From assembly GCF_030373225.1 (NCBI RefSeq), contig NZ_JAUCZG010000003.1, positions 1-64,000 on the forward strand: DNA of 64,000 nt, read 5' to 3'. Positions 10,135 to 18,876 of the stretch are shown piece by piece. The translations under genes and the position numbers were made by a program. This stretch comes from Hydrogenophaga sp. (GTDB lineage: Bacteria > Pseudomonadota > Gammaproteobacteria > Burkholderiales > Burkholderiaceae_C). Within the stretch, counting starts at the first letter, position 1. Each line of letters starts with the position of its first letter. The notes beneath the pieces were generated by a model. The model had not been told where the DNA came from and searched no databases. It saw nothing but the letters and a program-made list of their open reading frames with translations.

Positions 10135-10923
10135 ATGAACATCGCCACCACCCCCTCCAGCGTTCACTTCGGCCACCAGGGCCGTGTCGTCATCGTCACC
10201 GGAGGTGCCCAGGGCATCGGCGAAGCCTGCGTGCGTCGCTTCGCGCGCGAGGGCGCCAGGCTGGTGATCGCCGACGTGGCCAATGCGCCCGGCAGCGCGC
10301 TGGCGCGAGAGCTCGGTGCCAGCTACATGCACTGCGATGTCGGCGACCGGCTCGACGTGGAGGCCGTGGTGGCCAAGACCGTGGACGCTTTCGGGCGCAT
10401 CGACGTGCTCGTCAACAACGCCGGCATCTTCAAGAGCGCCGACTTCCTGGCCATCACCGAAGACGACTTCGACGAGGTGCTGCGCGTGAACCTCAAGGGC
10501 TCGTTCCTCATGGGGCAGGCCGTGGCCCGCGTCATGGCGACACAACGCGACGGCAGCATCGTCAACATGAGCTCGGTCAACGGCGTGCTCGCCATTCCCG
10601 GCATCGCCAGCTACAACGTGAGCAAGGGCGGCATCAACCAGCTGACCCGCGTGATGGCCCTGGCCCTGGCCGATCACGGCATTCGAGTGAACGCGGTGGC
10701 GCCGGGCACCATCGCCACCGAGCTGGCCGCGCGGGCGGTGCTCACCAGCGAGGAAGCGCGCCAGAAGATCCTGAGCCGCACGCCGATGAAGCGGCTGGGC
10801 GAGCCCGACGAGATCGCCGATGTGGTGGCCTGGCTCGCCAGCGATGCGGCCAGCTACGTCACCGGCGAGATCGTCACCGTCGATGGCGGACGCATGACGC
10901 TCAACTACACCGTGCCCCTCTGA
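10135..10923 (+). CDS. SDR family NAD(P)-dependent oxidoreductase
   Basis: A 262-residue classical short-chain dehydrogenase/reductase. It has the cofactor motif TGGAQGIGEA near residue 22, the structural NNAG motif, the catalytic Ser in VNMSSVNG, the catalytic YNVSKGG (Tyr-x-x-x-Lys), and the C-terminal PGTIATEL and VTGEIVTVDGG segments typical of FabG-like enzymes. An acidic residue after the second strand (VIADVANA) suggests NAD preference, but this is not certain. The substrate cannot be deduced. It follows the LysR gene by 34 bp and may be its target or partner. Confidence 0.92.
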   Translation: MNIATTPSSVHFGHQGRVVIVTGGAQGIGEACVRRFAREGARLVIADVANAPGSALARELGASYMHCDVGDRLDVEAVVAKTVDAFGRIDVLVNNAGIFKSADFLAITEDDFDEVLRVNLKGSFLMGQAVARVMATQRDGSIVNMSSVNGVLAIPGIASYNVSKGGINQLTRVMALALADHGIRVNAVAPGTIATELAARAVLTSEEARQKILSRTPMKRLGEPDEIADVVAWLASDAASYVTGEIVTVDGGRMTLNYTVPL

Positions 10924-11077
10924 TCGGCCCGGGTTTCGAGAACGGCCGGGAACTCTGTCCGCCCGGCCCTCCTCCATCGAAGCTGGCAGCGAAGCGCAGC
11001 GCAGCGCTCACGCATCTCCCGCTGATCCCCGCTGGTTCCCGTCCGCACGATGCGGCTGTTTTCACGAAGCCGACACC

Positions 11078-12136
11078 TTGCTGAAACGACTCCCTGCCGC
11101 CTCCCTGGCCCTGCTGCTGCTCGCTGCCTTCGGCTCCACGCACGCCCAGTCCCCCGCTGCTCGCGGGGCGGCGTCATCGCCGCCGGTGATCGTGGCCGCC
11201 AGCACACAAGAACGCGACGACATCGAGCTGACGTTGCCGGGCAATGGCTCGGCACGGCAATCGGTGGTGCTCTTTCCCGCCGGCGCGGGAGAGGTCGCCG
11301 AAGTCACATTCAGGTCCGGGCAAGCGGTGCGCGCCGCCCAGGTGCTGCTGCGCCTGGACGACCGGACCGAACGGCTGGCGGCCGACCTGGCGGCGGCCCG
11401 GGTGGAGGCGGCCCGTGCCCTGGCCGACCGCTACGAGGGCACACGAGGCACCGGGGCCGTGCCCGAAAGCGTGCTCGACGAGGCGCGCGCCGCCCTGCGT
11501 GCGACGCAGATCGAACTGGCCCAGGCGCGCGAGGCGGTGGCCGACCGCGTGGTGCGCGCACCGTTCGCGGGCGTGGTGGGTCTGGCCACGGTGGAACGCG
11601 GTGACCGTGTGACTCCCGAAACCGCCCTGACCACGCTGGACGATCGCCGCGTGCTGTTCATCGACTTCAACATTCCCGAGGCCTACCTGGCCCGCGTGAG
11701 GCCCGGCCAGGTCATCAAGGCGATGAACCCGGCCTACCCGGGACGCGTGTTCGACGGCGCGGTGGCCCAGATCGACAGCCGCATCGACCCGGTGTCTCGC
11801 AACGTACGCGTGCGCGCTGCCATGCCCAACCCCGATGACCTGCTGCGCTCGGGCATGTCCTTCCAGGTTCAGCTCGGCCTGGCGGGCCCGCCCCGCGTGA
11901 GCGTGCCCGAACTCGCCCTGCAGTGGGACCGGGACGGCTCGTTCGTGTGGGTGGTGCGCGAGGGCCGTTCGGTGCGGCTGGCCGCGCGCCCGGTGCGCCG
12001 TGGCGACGGGCGCGTGTTGCTCGACGGCGACCTCGAACCCGGTGAAACCGTGGTGGTGGAAGGGGTGCAGCGGCTGCGCCCCGGCATCGCCGTGCGCGTG
12101 ATCGGAAACGGCGGCGCAACCCGCACCTCGCCATGA
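11078..12136 (+). CDS. RND efflux periplasmic adaptor subunit
   Basis: A 352-residue membrane-fusion protein that would link the inner-membrane RND pump encoded next to its outer membrane channel. It starts with a signal peptide (LKRLPAASLALLLLAAFGSTHAQ) and has the lipoyl/barrel halves (GAGEVAEVTFRSGQAV and VRAPFAGVVGLATVERGDRV) around a short helical hairpin, then a beta-barrel domain (IPEAYLARVRPGQ). The hairpin is short compared with AcrA. The best start is a TTG at 11078 immediately before the signal peptide; no ATG or GTG fits, and the ribosome site is weak. The stop overlaps the pump start (ATGA), indicating translational coupling. Confidence 0.9.
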   Translation: MLKRLPAASLALLLLAAFGSTHAQSPAARGAASSPPVIVAASTQERDDIELTLPGNGSARQSVVLFPAGAGEVAEVTFRSGQAVRAAQVLLRLDDRTERLAADLAAARVEAARALADRYEGTRGTGAVPESVLDEARAALRATQIELAQAREAVADRVVRAPFAGVVGLATVERGDRVTPETALTTLDDRRVLFIDFNIPEAYLARVRPGQVIKAMNPAYPGRVFDGAVAQIDSRIDPVSRNVRVRAAMPNPDDLLRSGMSFQVQLGLAGPPRVSVPELALQWDRDGSFVWVVREGRSVRLAARPVRRGDGRVLLDGDLEPGETVVVEGVQRLRPGIAVRVIGNGGATRTSP

Positions 12137-15100
12137 TCGAGGACCGCGCCCGCGACCTGCCGGCGCTCGCCCTGCGCCGACCCTGGCTGGTGATCGTGAT
12201 CAACCTGCTGATCGTCATCGCCGGCATCGGAGCCTGGCTTGGCGTGGAGGTGCGCGAACTGCCCAACATCGACCGCCCGATCGTGGCGGTGCGGGCCGAC
12301 TGGCCCGGTGCCGCGCCCGAGACGCTCGACGCCGAAGTCACCCGCGTGCTCGAGGGCGCGGCTTCCCGGGTGCCCGGGGTGTATCTGGTGCGCTCGGCCA
12401 GCGAAGAGGGCAACCTGCGCGTGATCATCGAATTCAACCCCGGCGTCGACCTGGTGACGGCGGCCAACGACGTGCGCGATGCGATCGCGCGCGTCGAGCG
12501 AACCCTGCCCGAGGGCGTGGAAGGCGTCACCGTTGTCAAGGCCGATGCCGATGCCGAACCGGTGATGCAGCTGGCGGTCTCCAGCCGCACGCTCGCGGTG
12601 GACGAACTCTCGCGGGCGGTGGAAGAACGCATCGAGCCGGAGCTGGTCTCGGTCGAGGGCGTGGCCGACATCACGCTGTTCGGCAGCCGCCAGCGGGTGA
12701 TGCGCGTGCGCATCGACCCGCTCCAGCTCGCGGCCTACAACGTGTCGGTGAACGACATCGCCACCGTGCTGCAAAGCGCGCGTGTCGACGTGCCGGCGGG
12801 CAGCCTGGAGTCGGCCAACCAGGAGGTGCTGGTGCGCGCCAACGCCTCGGTGGCCACACCCGAACAGATGCGCGCGCTGCGCGTGCGCCCCGACCTCGCC
12901 CTGGGCACGGTGGCCGATGTCCACTTCAGCCCGGCAGACGCCAGCTCGTACGTGCGCCTGAACGGCACGTCGGTGGTCAGCCTGGGCATCGTGCGGCAGG
13001 CGCAGTCCAACAGCGTGGCCATCTCCAGCGGGGTGCGCGCGGTGGTCGAGCGCATCAACCGCGACGGCGGCGACCTGCAGGTCACGGTGGTGTCGGACGA
13101 CGCCACCTTCATCAGTGGCGCCATCAGCGAGGTGCTGTGGAGCCTGCTGATGGCGGTGGCCATCGTGGTGGCGGTGGTGGCCGCGTTCCTGGGCCAGTGG
13201 CGCGCCACCATGGTGCCGGTGGTGGCGATCCCGATCGCCCTGATCGGCACGCTCGCGGCGATCTGGATGCTGGGCTTCTCGATCAACCTGCTCACGCTGC
13301 TGGCGCTGCTGCTGGCCACCGGTCTGGTGGTGGACGACGCCATCGTGGTGCTGGAGAACATCCAGCGGCGGCGCGCCCAGGGCCTGGGCCCGCGCGCCGC
13401 GGCGGTGCTGGGCACGCGCGAGGTGTTCTTCGCGGTGGTGGCCACCACCGCCACGTTGGTGGCGGTGTTCGTGCCGATCTCGTTCCTGCCGTCGGCCGCC
13501 GGACGCCTGTTCGCCGAGTTCGGTTTTGTCATGGCCATCGCGGTGGCCATTTCCTCGTTCGTCGCCCTGTCGCTCGGTCCGATGATCGCTTCGCGTCTGC
13601 CCGGGGAGCGCGAACCTGGCCCGGTGTGGCGCCGGCTGTCGGGCTGGGGCACACGCGCCGTCGGCACCTACGACCGCTGGCTCGCCAGCGCACTGCGCCG
13701 CGCGTGGTGGGTGGCCGGCGTCTGCGTCCTGCTCGCCGGCGCTGCCGTGTGGAGCTACACGCAGCTCACGCAGGAACTGACACCGGTGGAAGACCGTGGT
13801 GTGCTGACGATCAGCCTGGACGGACCGGACGGCGTGGGCCTGGCCTACATCGACCGCCAGCTCGAGACGGCACTGGCCGCCGTGACGCCGCTGCAGGACG
13901 AAGGCCTGGTCGAGAACATCTTCACCATCACCGGCCGCTACGACGCCAACCGCGCCCAGATCACCGCGCCGCTGGCCGACTGGGGCGACCGCGACCTCAG
14001 CCAGGCGCAGCTGGCAGCGCGGGTGCAGGGCCTGCTCGACGACCTGCCTGGCGCGCGCGTGCGCATTCGCGGCGGCAACAGCCTGGGCGTGGGGGGCGGC
14101 GATGGCAGCGTGCAGATGGCGGTGACCGGCGACGACTACGACCGCATCGCCGACGCGGCCTACGGTTTCGCTGCGGCCATCGAGCGCGACCTGCCCGGCC
14201 TGCGCGATGTGCGGGTGAGCTACACCGCCTCGCAACCGCAGATCACCCTGCGCGTGGACCGCGAACGGGCGAGCGAACTGGGCGTGTCGATCGCCGGCCT
14301 CGACGTGGTGCTGCGCTCGCTGGTGGACGGCACCGAGGTCACCGACCTCACGGTGGGTGATCGCAACGTGCCGGTCATCCTGGAGTCGAGCGCGCGCGGC
14401 GCCACCGATCCGCAGGCCTTGCTGGGCTACAGCGTTCGTGCTTCCACGCCCGACGGCGAGCGGCTGGTCCCGCTGTCGCAGTTCGTGCGGTTCGAGGAAA
14501 CGGCCATCCCGTCCGAACTCGAACGGCTGGGCCAGCGCCGCGCGGTGCAGCTCAGCGCCGTCACGGCCGACGGCGTGGCCTTGCAGAAGGCGGTGGACGA
14601 CCTGCGCACGCTGGCCCGGGCCGAACTGCCCGAGGGCATGGGCCTGCTGTTTCGCGGCGACGCCGCGACGCTGGAGCAGACCGGGCGCGATGTGGCCATC
14701 ACGTTTGCGATCGCGCTGCTGGTGGTGTTCCTGGTGCTGGTGGCGCAGTTCGAAGGCATCACCAGCGCGGCGGTGGTCATCATCACGGTGCCGTTCGGCC
14801 TGGCCGCAGCGGTGTTTGCCATGGCCTTGAGCGGCACCTCGATCAACATCTACAGCCAGATCGGTCTGCTGCTGCTGGTGGGCGTGATGGCGAAGAACAG
14901 CATCCTGATGGTGGAGTTCGCCGACCAGCTGCGCGACGCCGGTCGCAGCGTCCTCGAAGCGGCGCAGGAGGCAGCCGCGACCCGGCTGCGTCCCATCATG
15001 ATGACCATGGCCTCCACCGTGCTGGGCGCGCTGCCGCTGGTGCTGGGCAGCGGGCCGGGCGCGGAGTCGCGCGCCTCGATCGGCTGGGTCATCTTTGGCG

Positions 15101-15252
15101 GTTTGTCGCTGGCCGCGATCTTCACGCTGTTCCTCACACCCGTGGTGTACCTGGGCCTGGCGCGTTTCGCCCCGCCGCGCGCCAGCCACGGCGAGCAGCT
15201 GGCCGCCGAGATGAAGCAGGCCGCTGCGCAACAGACGGGAGAGTTCTCGTGA
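12133..15252 (+). CDS. RND efflux transporter permease (HAE1-like)
   Basis: A 1039-residue inner-membrane proton-driven pump of the resistance-nodulation-division family, the usual length for the HAE1 (AcrB/MexB-like) branch. It has an N-terminal membrane helix (WLVIVINLLIVIAGIGAW), a large periplasmic loop, a bundle of helices from about residue 335, a second periplasmic loop, and a C-terminal helix bundle (ALLVVFLVLVAQFEG onward). Helix 4 contains LLALLLATGLVVDDAIVVLEN, with the paired Asp residues expected for proton relay. Overlaps of 4 bp join it to both the adaptor and the outer membrane factor. The substrate is unknown; drugs or other amphiphiles are likely by family. Confidence 0.95.
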   Translation: MIEDRARDLPALALRRPWLVIVINLLIVIAGIGAWLGVEVRELPNIDRPIVAVRADWPGAAPETLDAEVTRVLEGAASRVPGVYLVRSASEEGNLRVIIEFNPGVDLVTAANDVRDAIARVERTLPEGVEGVTVVKADADAEPVMQLAVSSRTLAVDELSRAVEERIEPELVSVEGVADITLFGSRQRVMRVRIDPLQLAAYNVSVNDIATVLQSARVDVPAGSLESANQEVLVRANASVATPEQMRALRVRPDLALGTVADVHFSPADASSYVRLNGTSVVSLGIVRQAQSNSVAISSGVRAVVERINRDGGDLQVTVVSDDATFISGAISEVLWSLLMAVAIVVAVVAAFLGQWRATMVPVVAIPIALIGTLAAIWMLGFSINLLTLLALLLATGLVVDDAIVVLENIQRRRAQGLGPRAAAVLGTREVFFAVVATTATLVAVFVPISFLPSAAGRLFAEFGFVMAIAVAISSFVALSLGPMIASRLPGEREPGPVWRRLSGWGTRAVGTYDRWLASALRRAWWVAGVCVLLAGAAVWSYTQLTQELTPVEDRGVLTISLDGPDGVGLAYIDRQLETALAAVTPLQDEGLVENIFTITGRYDANRAQITAPLADWGDRDLSQAQLAARVQGLLDDLPGARVRIRGGNSLGVGGGDGSVQMAVTGDDYDRIADAAYGFAAAIERDLPGLRDVRVSYTASQPQITLRVDRERASELGVSIAGLDVVLRSLVDGTEVTDLTVGDRNVPVILESSARGATDPQALLGYSVRASTPDGERLVPLSQFVRFEETAIPSELERLGQRRAVQLSAVTADGVALQKAVDDLRTLARAELPEGMGLLFRGDAATLEQTGRDVAITFAIALLVVFLVLVAQFEGITSAAVVIITVPFGLAAAVFAMALSGTSINIYSQIGLLLLVGVMAKNSILMVEFADQLRDAGRSVLEAAQEAAATRLRPIMMTMASTVLGALPLVLGSGPGAESRASIGWVIFGGLSLAAIFTLFLTPVVYLGLARFAPPRASHGEQLAAEMKQAAAQQTGEFS

Positions 15253-16649
15253 ACGCGCGGCTGCGCCGGCTGATGCCGGGCGCCCTGGCCGCTGCCCTGG
15301 CCGGCTGCGGCACCCTGCCCCAGCCCGACGCACCGCCCGCGGCGCCCACGCTGGGCATCACGGCGGACGACCGCTTCGCCGGCGCAGCAGCCGGCGCCAC
15401 CGCGCCCACCGAAGCCGACCGGCGCTGGTGGAACCGGTTCAACGACCCGGCGCTGGCGGGCTGGGTCGAGCGCGCGCTGGCCAACAGCCCCGACGCGGCG
15501 ATCGCGCGCGAGCGTGTCGTGCAGGCGCAGGCACTGCTGCGCGGCGCCAGCGCGCGGCGCTCTCCGCTCATCGGGGCCGAAGCCGGTGTGCAGGCCCGCA
15601 GTCGACGCAGTGCCGGAGAACGCGCACTCGACCCCAGCGCGGCCCTCACCCTGGATTGGGACCTCGACCTCTGGGGAGGCCTGCAGCAGGCCGAACAATC
15701 GGCTGCGGCTGCCTTGCTGCAGGCCGAAGACCGGGCACAGGCGGCGCGTCTGTCCATCGCGGGACTCACGGCGCGTGCCTATGTGGCCTGGCAGGAGGCC
15801 GCGCTCGACGAGCAGCTGCTCGCCGATGGACAAAGCCTGCAGCGCGAGGTGTTGCGCCTGGTGGACGTGCGTGTGAGCGCGGGACTGGCGCCCCGACTCG
15901 ACCGGGACCGCGCGCAGACCGAGACCGCCACGCTGGAGGCCGATGCAGCCGATGCCCGCGTGCGGGTGCGCCAGGCCGCCGCGGCCCTGCAGGTGCTCTC
16001 CGGTGAGCGCCCGCAGCCCATGGCCGCAGCGGATGCGCGTTTGCCGGTCCTGCAAGGTGGCCCCACCGTCGCGCGCCCGATCGACCTGCTGCGCCTGCGT
16101 CCCGATCTGCGTGCGGCCGAGCGCGGCCTGGCCGTGGCCGCGGCCGACCTGGGCGTGGCGCGCGCCGACCTGTATCCCCGCTTGCGCCTGCCCGGTGCCA
16201 TCACGCTCACCTCGGCCGGACTGGGCGGTGGTGTGCTCGACATCGTGACCGCCACGCTGGCCGCGGTGCTGGAGGTGGCCCTGTTCGACGGTGGTGAGCG
16301 CAGCGCCGGCGTCGAGGCCGCGCGTTCCCGCGTGGCCGAAGCCGGCGAGGTGTACCGCCGGACCCTGTTGCAGGCACTGCAACAGACCGAGGCCGCCCTG
16401 GTTGCGGCCGAGGGAACGGCCCTTCGCACCACCGCGCTGCAGCGCGGCAACGCCGCAGCCCTGACGGCGCTGGAACAGTCCCGCACGCTCTACACCAACG
16501 GACTGGCCGGTTTTCTCGACGTGATCGAAGCCCGGCGCAGCGCGCTCCAGACACGCCGCAGTCTGCTGCGGGCGCAGGCCGACGCGGCCCGCCAGGCCAT
16601 CGCCGGCTTCGAGGCCATGGGCCTGATCGCACCCGCAGAACCGGGGTGA
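15249..16649 (+). CDS. Outer membrane factor lipoprotein, NodT family
   Basis: A 466-residue TolC-like outer membrane channel for the RND pump encoded upstream. The N-terminus is a lipoprotein signal (ALAAALAGCGTL, lipobox LAGC at about residue 18), as in NodT/OprM-type proteins. Two similar halves with long Ala/Arg/Gln-rich helices follow (for example DPALAGWVERALANSPDAAI and RPIDLLRLRPDLRAAERGLA), the usual duplicated OMF structure. The start is GTG at 15249, overlapping the pump stop by 4 bp, so the three genes form one translationally coupled operon encoding a complete tripartite efflux system. Confidence 0.93.
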   Translation: MNARLRRLMPGALAAALAGCGTLPQPDAPPAAPTLGITADDRFAGAAAGATAPTEADRRWWNRFNDPALAGWVERALANSPDAAIARERVVQAQALLRGASARRSPLIGAEAGVQARSRRSAGERALDPSAALTLDWDLDLWGGLQQAEQSAAAALLQAEDRAQAARLSIAGLTARAYVAWQEAALDEQLLADGQSLQREVLRLVDVRVSAGLAPRLDRDRAQTETATLEADAADARVRVRQAAAALQVLSGERPQPMAAADARLPVLQGGPTVARPIDLLRLRPDLRAAERGLAVAAADLGVARADLYPRLRLPGAITLTSAGLGGGVLDIVTATLAAVLEVALFDGGERSAGVEAARSRVAEAGEVYRRTLLQALQQTEAALVAAEGTALRTTALQRGNAAALTALEQSRTLYTNGLAGFLDVIEARRSALQTRRSLLRAQADAARQAIAGFEAMGLIAPAEPG

Positions 16650-16689
16650 GGACCACGGGAAGCCCTTACATGCGCTTACCTTGGTGACC

Positions 16690-16718
16690 GGAATACCCGA
16701 TACCCCCGGGCCGTTGTC
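16690..16718 (+). promoter_or_regulatory. ECF-type promoter for the Ser/Asn-rich gene
   Basis: GGAATAC at 16690-16696 and CGTTGTC at 16712-16718 with a 15-bp spacer, 60 bp upstream of the Ser/Asn-rich gene. The hexamer pair is almost the same as the two divergent elements at the sigma-factor locus (GGAATAA-N14-CGTTGTC). GGAATA...CGTT-type elements are typical of ECF sigma factors. The match suggests that the sigma factor encoded at 20388 drives this gene. Confidence 0.65.
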
Positions 16719-16778
16719 GCATCACACCGGGGCCACACTGGACCCGGCCTTCCAACCCCCAACCGAGAGAGGACATTC

Positions 16779-17351
16779 ATGAAACACAAGATTGGCGTCA
16801 TCGTGACCGCGGTGGCCGGCGTGGTGGGCGCTCACAACGCCCAGGCCCAGGGCCTTCCGCTGGTGAAGGAACTGGCCCAGGCGGCGCAAGGCGTGCTGGC
16901 CGGCGTGAGCCCCTTGAACATCCGCGCAGGCAACAGCAGCTCGAACAGCAGCTCGAACGGCAGTTCAAACAGCAGCTCGAACAGCAGTTCGAACAGCAGT
17001 TCCAAGGGCGGCTCCAACGCCTCGTCCAACTCATCCTCGAACTCGAGTTCCAACTCGTCGAGCAATTCTTCGTCGAATTCCAGCTCGAACTCGTCGAGCA
17101 ACAGCAGCTCCAACTCCTCGAGCAACTCCTCGAGCAACAGCAGTTCGAACAGCAGCCGCAACAGCCCTCGCGGCGACACCGCCGTGCACGGCTTCTTCAG
17201 GGGCTGGGAAAACGGCATGAACCGCGCGGCACGCGCCGTGGGCATCGCACCCGACCAGCCCACGCGCGGCTCGTCCAACAGCAGCTCCAACAGCTCGTCG
17301 AACCGGTCGTCCAACTCCAGTTCCAACTCCAGTTCCAACAGCAGCCGCTGA
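16779..17351 (+). CDS. Secreted Ser/Asn-rich low-complexity protein
   Basis: A 190-residue protein with a signal peptide (MKHKIGVIVTAVAGVVGAHN, cleavage likely at AQA/Q near residue 23). Residues ~51-128 are almost entirely Asn-Ser-Ser-Ser-type repeats with a few Gly, Lys and Ala; a unique segment follows (GDTAVHGFFRGWENGMNRAA), and a second Asn/Ser repeat block closes the protein (about 166-190). Serine is encoded by AGC, AGT, TCG, TCC and TCT in mixed order, so the repeat is kept at protein level and is not a young DNA expansion. I do not recognise a family. It could be a surface, biofilm or heavily modified secreted protein; that is speculation. Ribosome site GAGAGGA precedes the start. 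An ECF-like promoter lies 60 bp upstream and a strong hairpin follows the stop. Confidence 0.8.
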   Translation: MKHKIGVIVTAVAGVVGAHNAQAQGLPLVKELAQAAQGVLAGVSPLNIRAGNSSSNSSSNGSSNSSSNSSSNSSSKGGSNASSNSSSNSSSNSSSNSSSNSSSNSSSNSSSNSSSNSSSNSSSNSSRNSPRGDTAVHGFFRGWENGMNRAARAVGIAPDQPTRGSSNSSSNSSSNRSSNSSSNSSSNSSR

Positions 17352-17370
17352 GCCGCTATCCTGAACACCG

Positions 17371-17397
17371 CACGCCGGCAGAGCCCCTGCCGGCGTG
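17371..17397 (+). terminator. Strong hairpin terminator after Ser/Asn-rich gene
   Basis: CACGCCGGCAG pairs perfectly with CTGCCGGCGTG (11 bp) around the loop AGCCC, 19 bp after the stop codon. The following bases (CTGTTGCCTG) are only mildly T-rich. It isolates the Ser/Asn-rich gene from the next gene. Confidence 0.65.
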
Positions 17398-17429
17398 CTG
17401 TTGCCTGACCCCTTGAAGAAAGCCACGGC

Positions 17430-18137
17430 ATGCCGGACACAGCGACCCCACCGAAGATCGAATTCCTGTGCGCTCCCGAAGACCTGGGCGTGATCGCCGA
17501 ACCGGTGCCCGCGCGCGAGGCCCTGCCCGACTGGTTCAAGCGGCTGGCGCCGGTGGACCGGCAACACCTGTCCACCACCGACAACGCGCTCACCGTCAAG
17601 CGCTGCATGCCGTTTCTCGATGCCCTCATGACGGGCTGGATCCTGCCGCTGGCGGCCACGGTGCGCATCGAGGTGCTCGACAACGGCCAGACGGTGAACA
17701 CCGGCTGGGACTTCGACCGCACCATGGTGAGCAACCACCACCCCTACCAGATCGCGGGGCACCCGATGCAGCCGCGACCGCCCAACAAGTTCCACAACCA
17801 CTGGACGATCCGCACCCCCCCGGGCTGGAGCTGCCTGTTCATCCCGCCGATGAACCAGCCCAACGGGGTGGTGGAAATCGCCGCCGGGGTGGTGGACACC
17901 GACGAATACACCTCGTTGATCCACTTCCCGTTTTTTGCCATCGCCACCGACGGCCTGTACACGCTGGAGAAAGGCACGCCGCTGGTGCAGGTGATTCCGT
18001 TCCGGCGCGAAGACCTGCAGCTCGCTGGCGAGGTGCGCGCCGAAACGCCGCAAGAGGCCGCCGAGCGCCTGCGCATCCTGCGCGCCACCAGCGCGGGCGA
18101 CGGCTGGTACCGCAGGCAAGCCCGCGAGAAACGCTGA
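17430..18137 (+). CDS. Conserved protein resembling DUF6065
   Basis: A 235-residue cytoplasmic protein without signal peptide or membrane segments. The opening (IEFLCAPEDLGVIAEPVPAR followed by LPDWFKRL) and the central HHPYQIAGHPM and PPGWSCLFIPPMNQP segments resemble a family I recall as DUF6065, found in bacteria and also in large phages; this assignment is from memory. The His- and Pro-rich centre looks like a metal- or ligand-binding beta fold, but no catalytic motif is known to me. The next gene starts 1 bp after its stop, so the two are probably co-transcribed. It follows the terminator of the Ser/Asn-rich gene. Confidence 0.6.
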   Translation: MPDTATPPKIEFLCAPEDLGVIAEPVPAREALPDWFKRLAPVDRQHLSTTDNALTVKRCMPFLDALMTGWILPLAATVRIEVLDNGQTVNTGWDFDRTMVSNHHPYQIAGHPMQPRPPNKFHNHWTIRTPPGWSCLFIPPMNQPNGVVEIAAGVVDTDEYTSLIHFPFFAIATDGLYTLEKGTPLVQVIPFRREDLQLAGEVRAETPQEAAERLRILRATSAGDGWYRRQAREKR

Positions 18138-18138
18138 C

Positions 18139-18870
18139 ATGCGTGCGCGCCCTGTCCTTGCACTGGTGGTCACGGCCGCCACGGCCGCCTGCTCGCACCT
18201 GCCTTCGGGCGGCCTGCAGGACACCATCGACGCGATCACGCTGGCCACGCCAGTGACCGCCACCGCACCCGTCCTTGCACCTGCACCGCGCCCCGCCGTG
18301 CGCGTGGGCGACACCTATGTGTTCGGCGCTGCCTCGGTGCGCCGGGTGACCTCGGTGAGCCGCACGGCGCTGACCTGGAGCACCACCAGCGGCCAGGCGC
18401 TGCGCACCAGCCGGGACTTTTTCACCCCGGTGCTCGAACAGACCCTGCCCGGGCGCCGCATCGGCAGCCGTATCGACGGACAGCCCGGCGCCCTGTGGCC
18501 GCTGTCGGTGGGCAAGAGCGTGACCTTCACCGAGACGCGCACCACATCGCCCGCCGTTTTCAACCGCGAAGCCCAGGTGCAACTGCGGTGGAACTGCGAG
18601 GTGCTCGACACCCGGGTGAGCCAGGTGCCCGCCGGCGATTTCGACACCTTTCACGTGGTCTGCAAGGCGTACCGGGACGGCTTCCCGCTGCCGCTGCAGA
18701 CCGTGACCTGGGACTACGCCCCCTCGCTCGGTCACTACGTGCGGCGCACCTGGTACGAGGGAGGTCTCCAGCGCGGGAGCCAGTTGGGAGCGGCCCTGCC
18801 CGGGCCGCTGGCCACGCCGGCCCGCCTGCAGGCCACGCTGGAGCGGCTGCAGCAGATGCAGCAGCCCTGA
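18139..18870 (+). CDS. Hypothetical lipoprotein
   Basis: A 243-residue predicted lipoprotein. The signal (MRARPVLALVVTAATAACSH) ends in the lipobox TAAC with Cys near residue 18. A Pro/Ala/Thr-rich spacer (TAPVLAPAPRPAVRVG) leads to a beta-rich domain with phrases such as GDTYVFGAASVRRVTSVS and VPAGDFDTFHVVCKAYRDGF, ending in a Gln-rich helix. The domain reads like the periplasmic beta-sandwich lipoproteins common in this order. No function is recognised. It starts 1 bp after the DUF6065-like gene and converges on the S8 protease gene with a 6-bp gap. Confidence 0.7.
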   Translation: MRARPVLALVVTAATAACSHLPSGGLQDTIDAITLATPVTATAPVLAPAPRPAVRVGDTYVFGAASVRRVTSVSRTALTWSTTSGQALRTSRDFFTPVLEQTLPGRRIGSRIDGQPGALWPLSVGKSVTFTETRTTSPAVFNREAQVQLRWNCEVLDTRVSQVPAGDFDTFHVVCKAYRDGFPLPLQTVTWDYAPSLGHYVRRTWYEGGLQRGSQLGAALPGPLATPARLQATLERLQQMQQP

Positions 18871-18876
18871 GGGGCG

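Noticed and set aside
11869-15333. Minus-strand 1154-codon frame opposite the RND pump
   Set aside because: Composition is His/Arg/Gln-rich shadow of the pump gene, which has an unmistakable family and a coupled operon.
16929-17160. Repeat block at the Ser/Asn-rich gene as a CRISPR array or satellite
   Set aside because: Units are 12 bp or shorter, differ in codon choice, stay in frame, and lack spacers.
16832-17734. Minus-strand frame with Glu/Leu repeats opposite the Ser/Asn-rich gene
   Set aside because: The Leu/Glu repeat is the reverse complement of the Asn/Ser repeat. The plus strand has the signal peptide, ribosome site, promoter and terminator.
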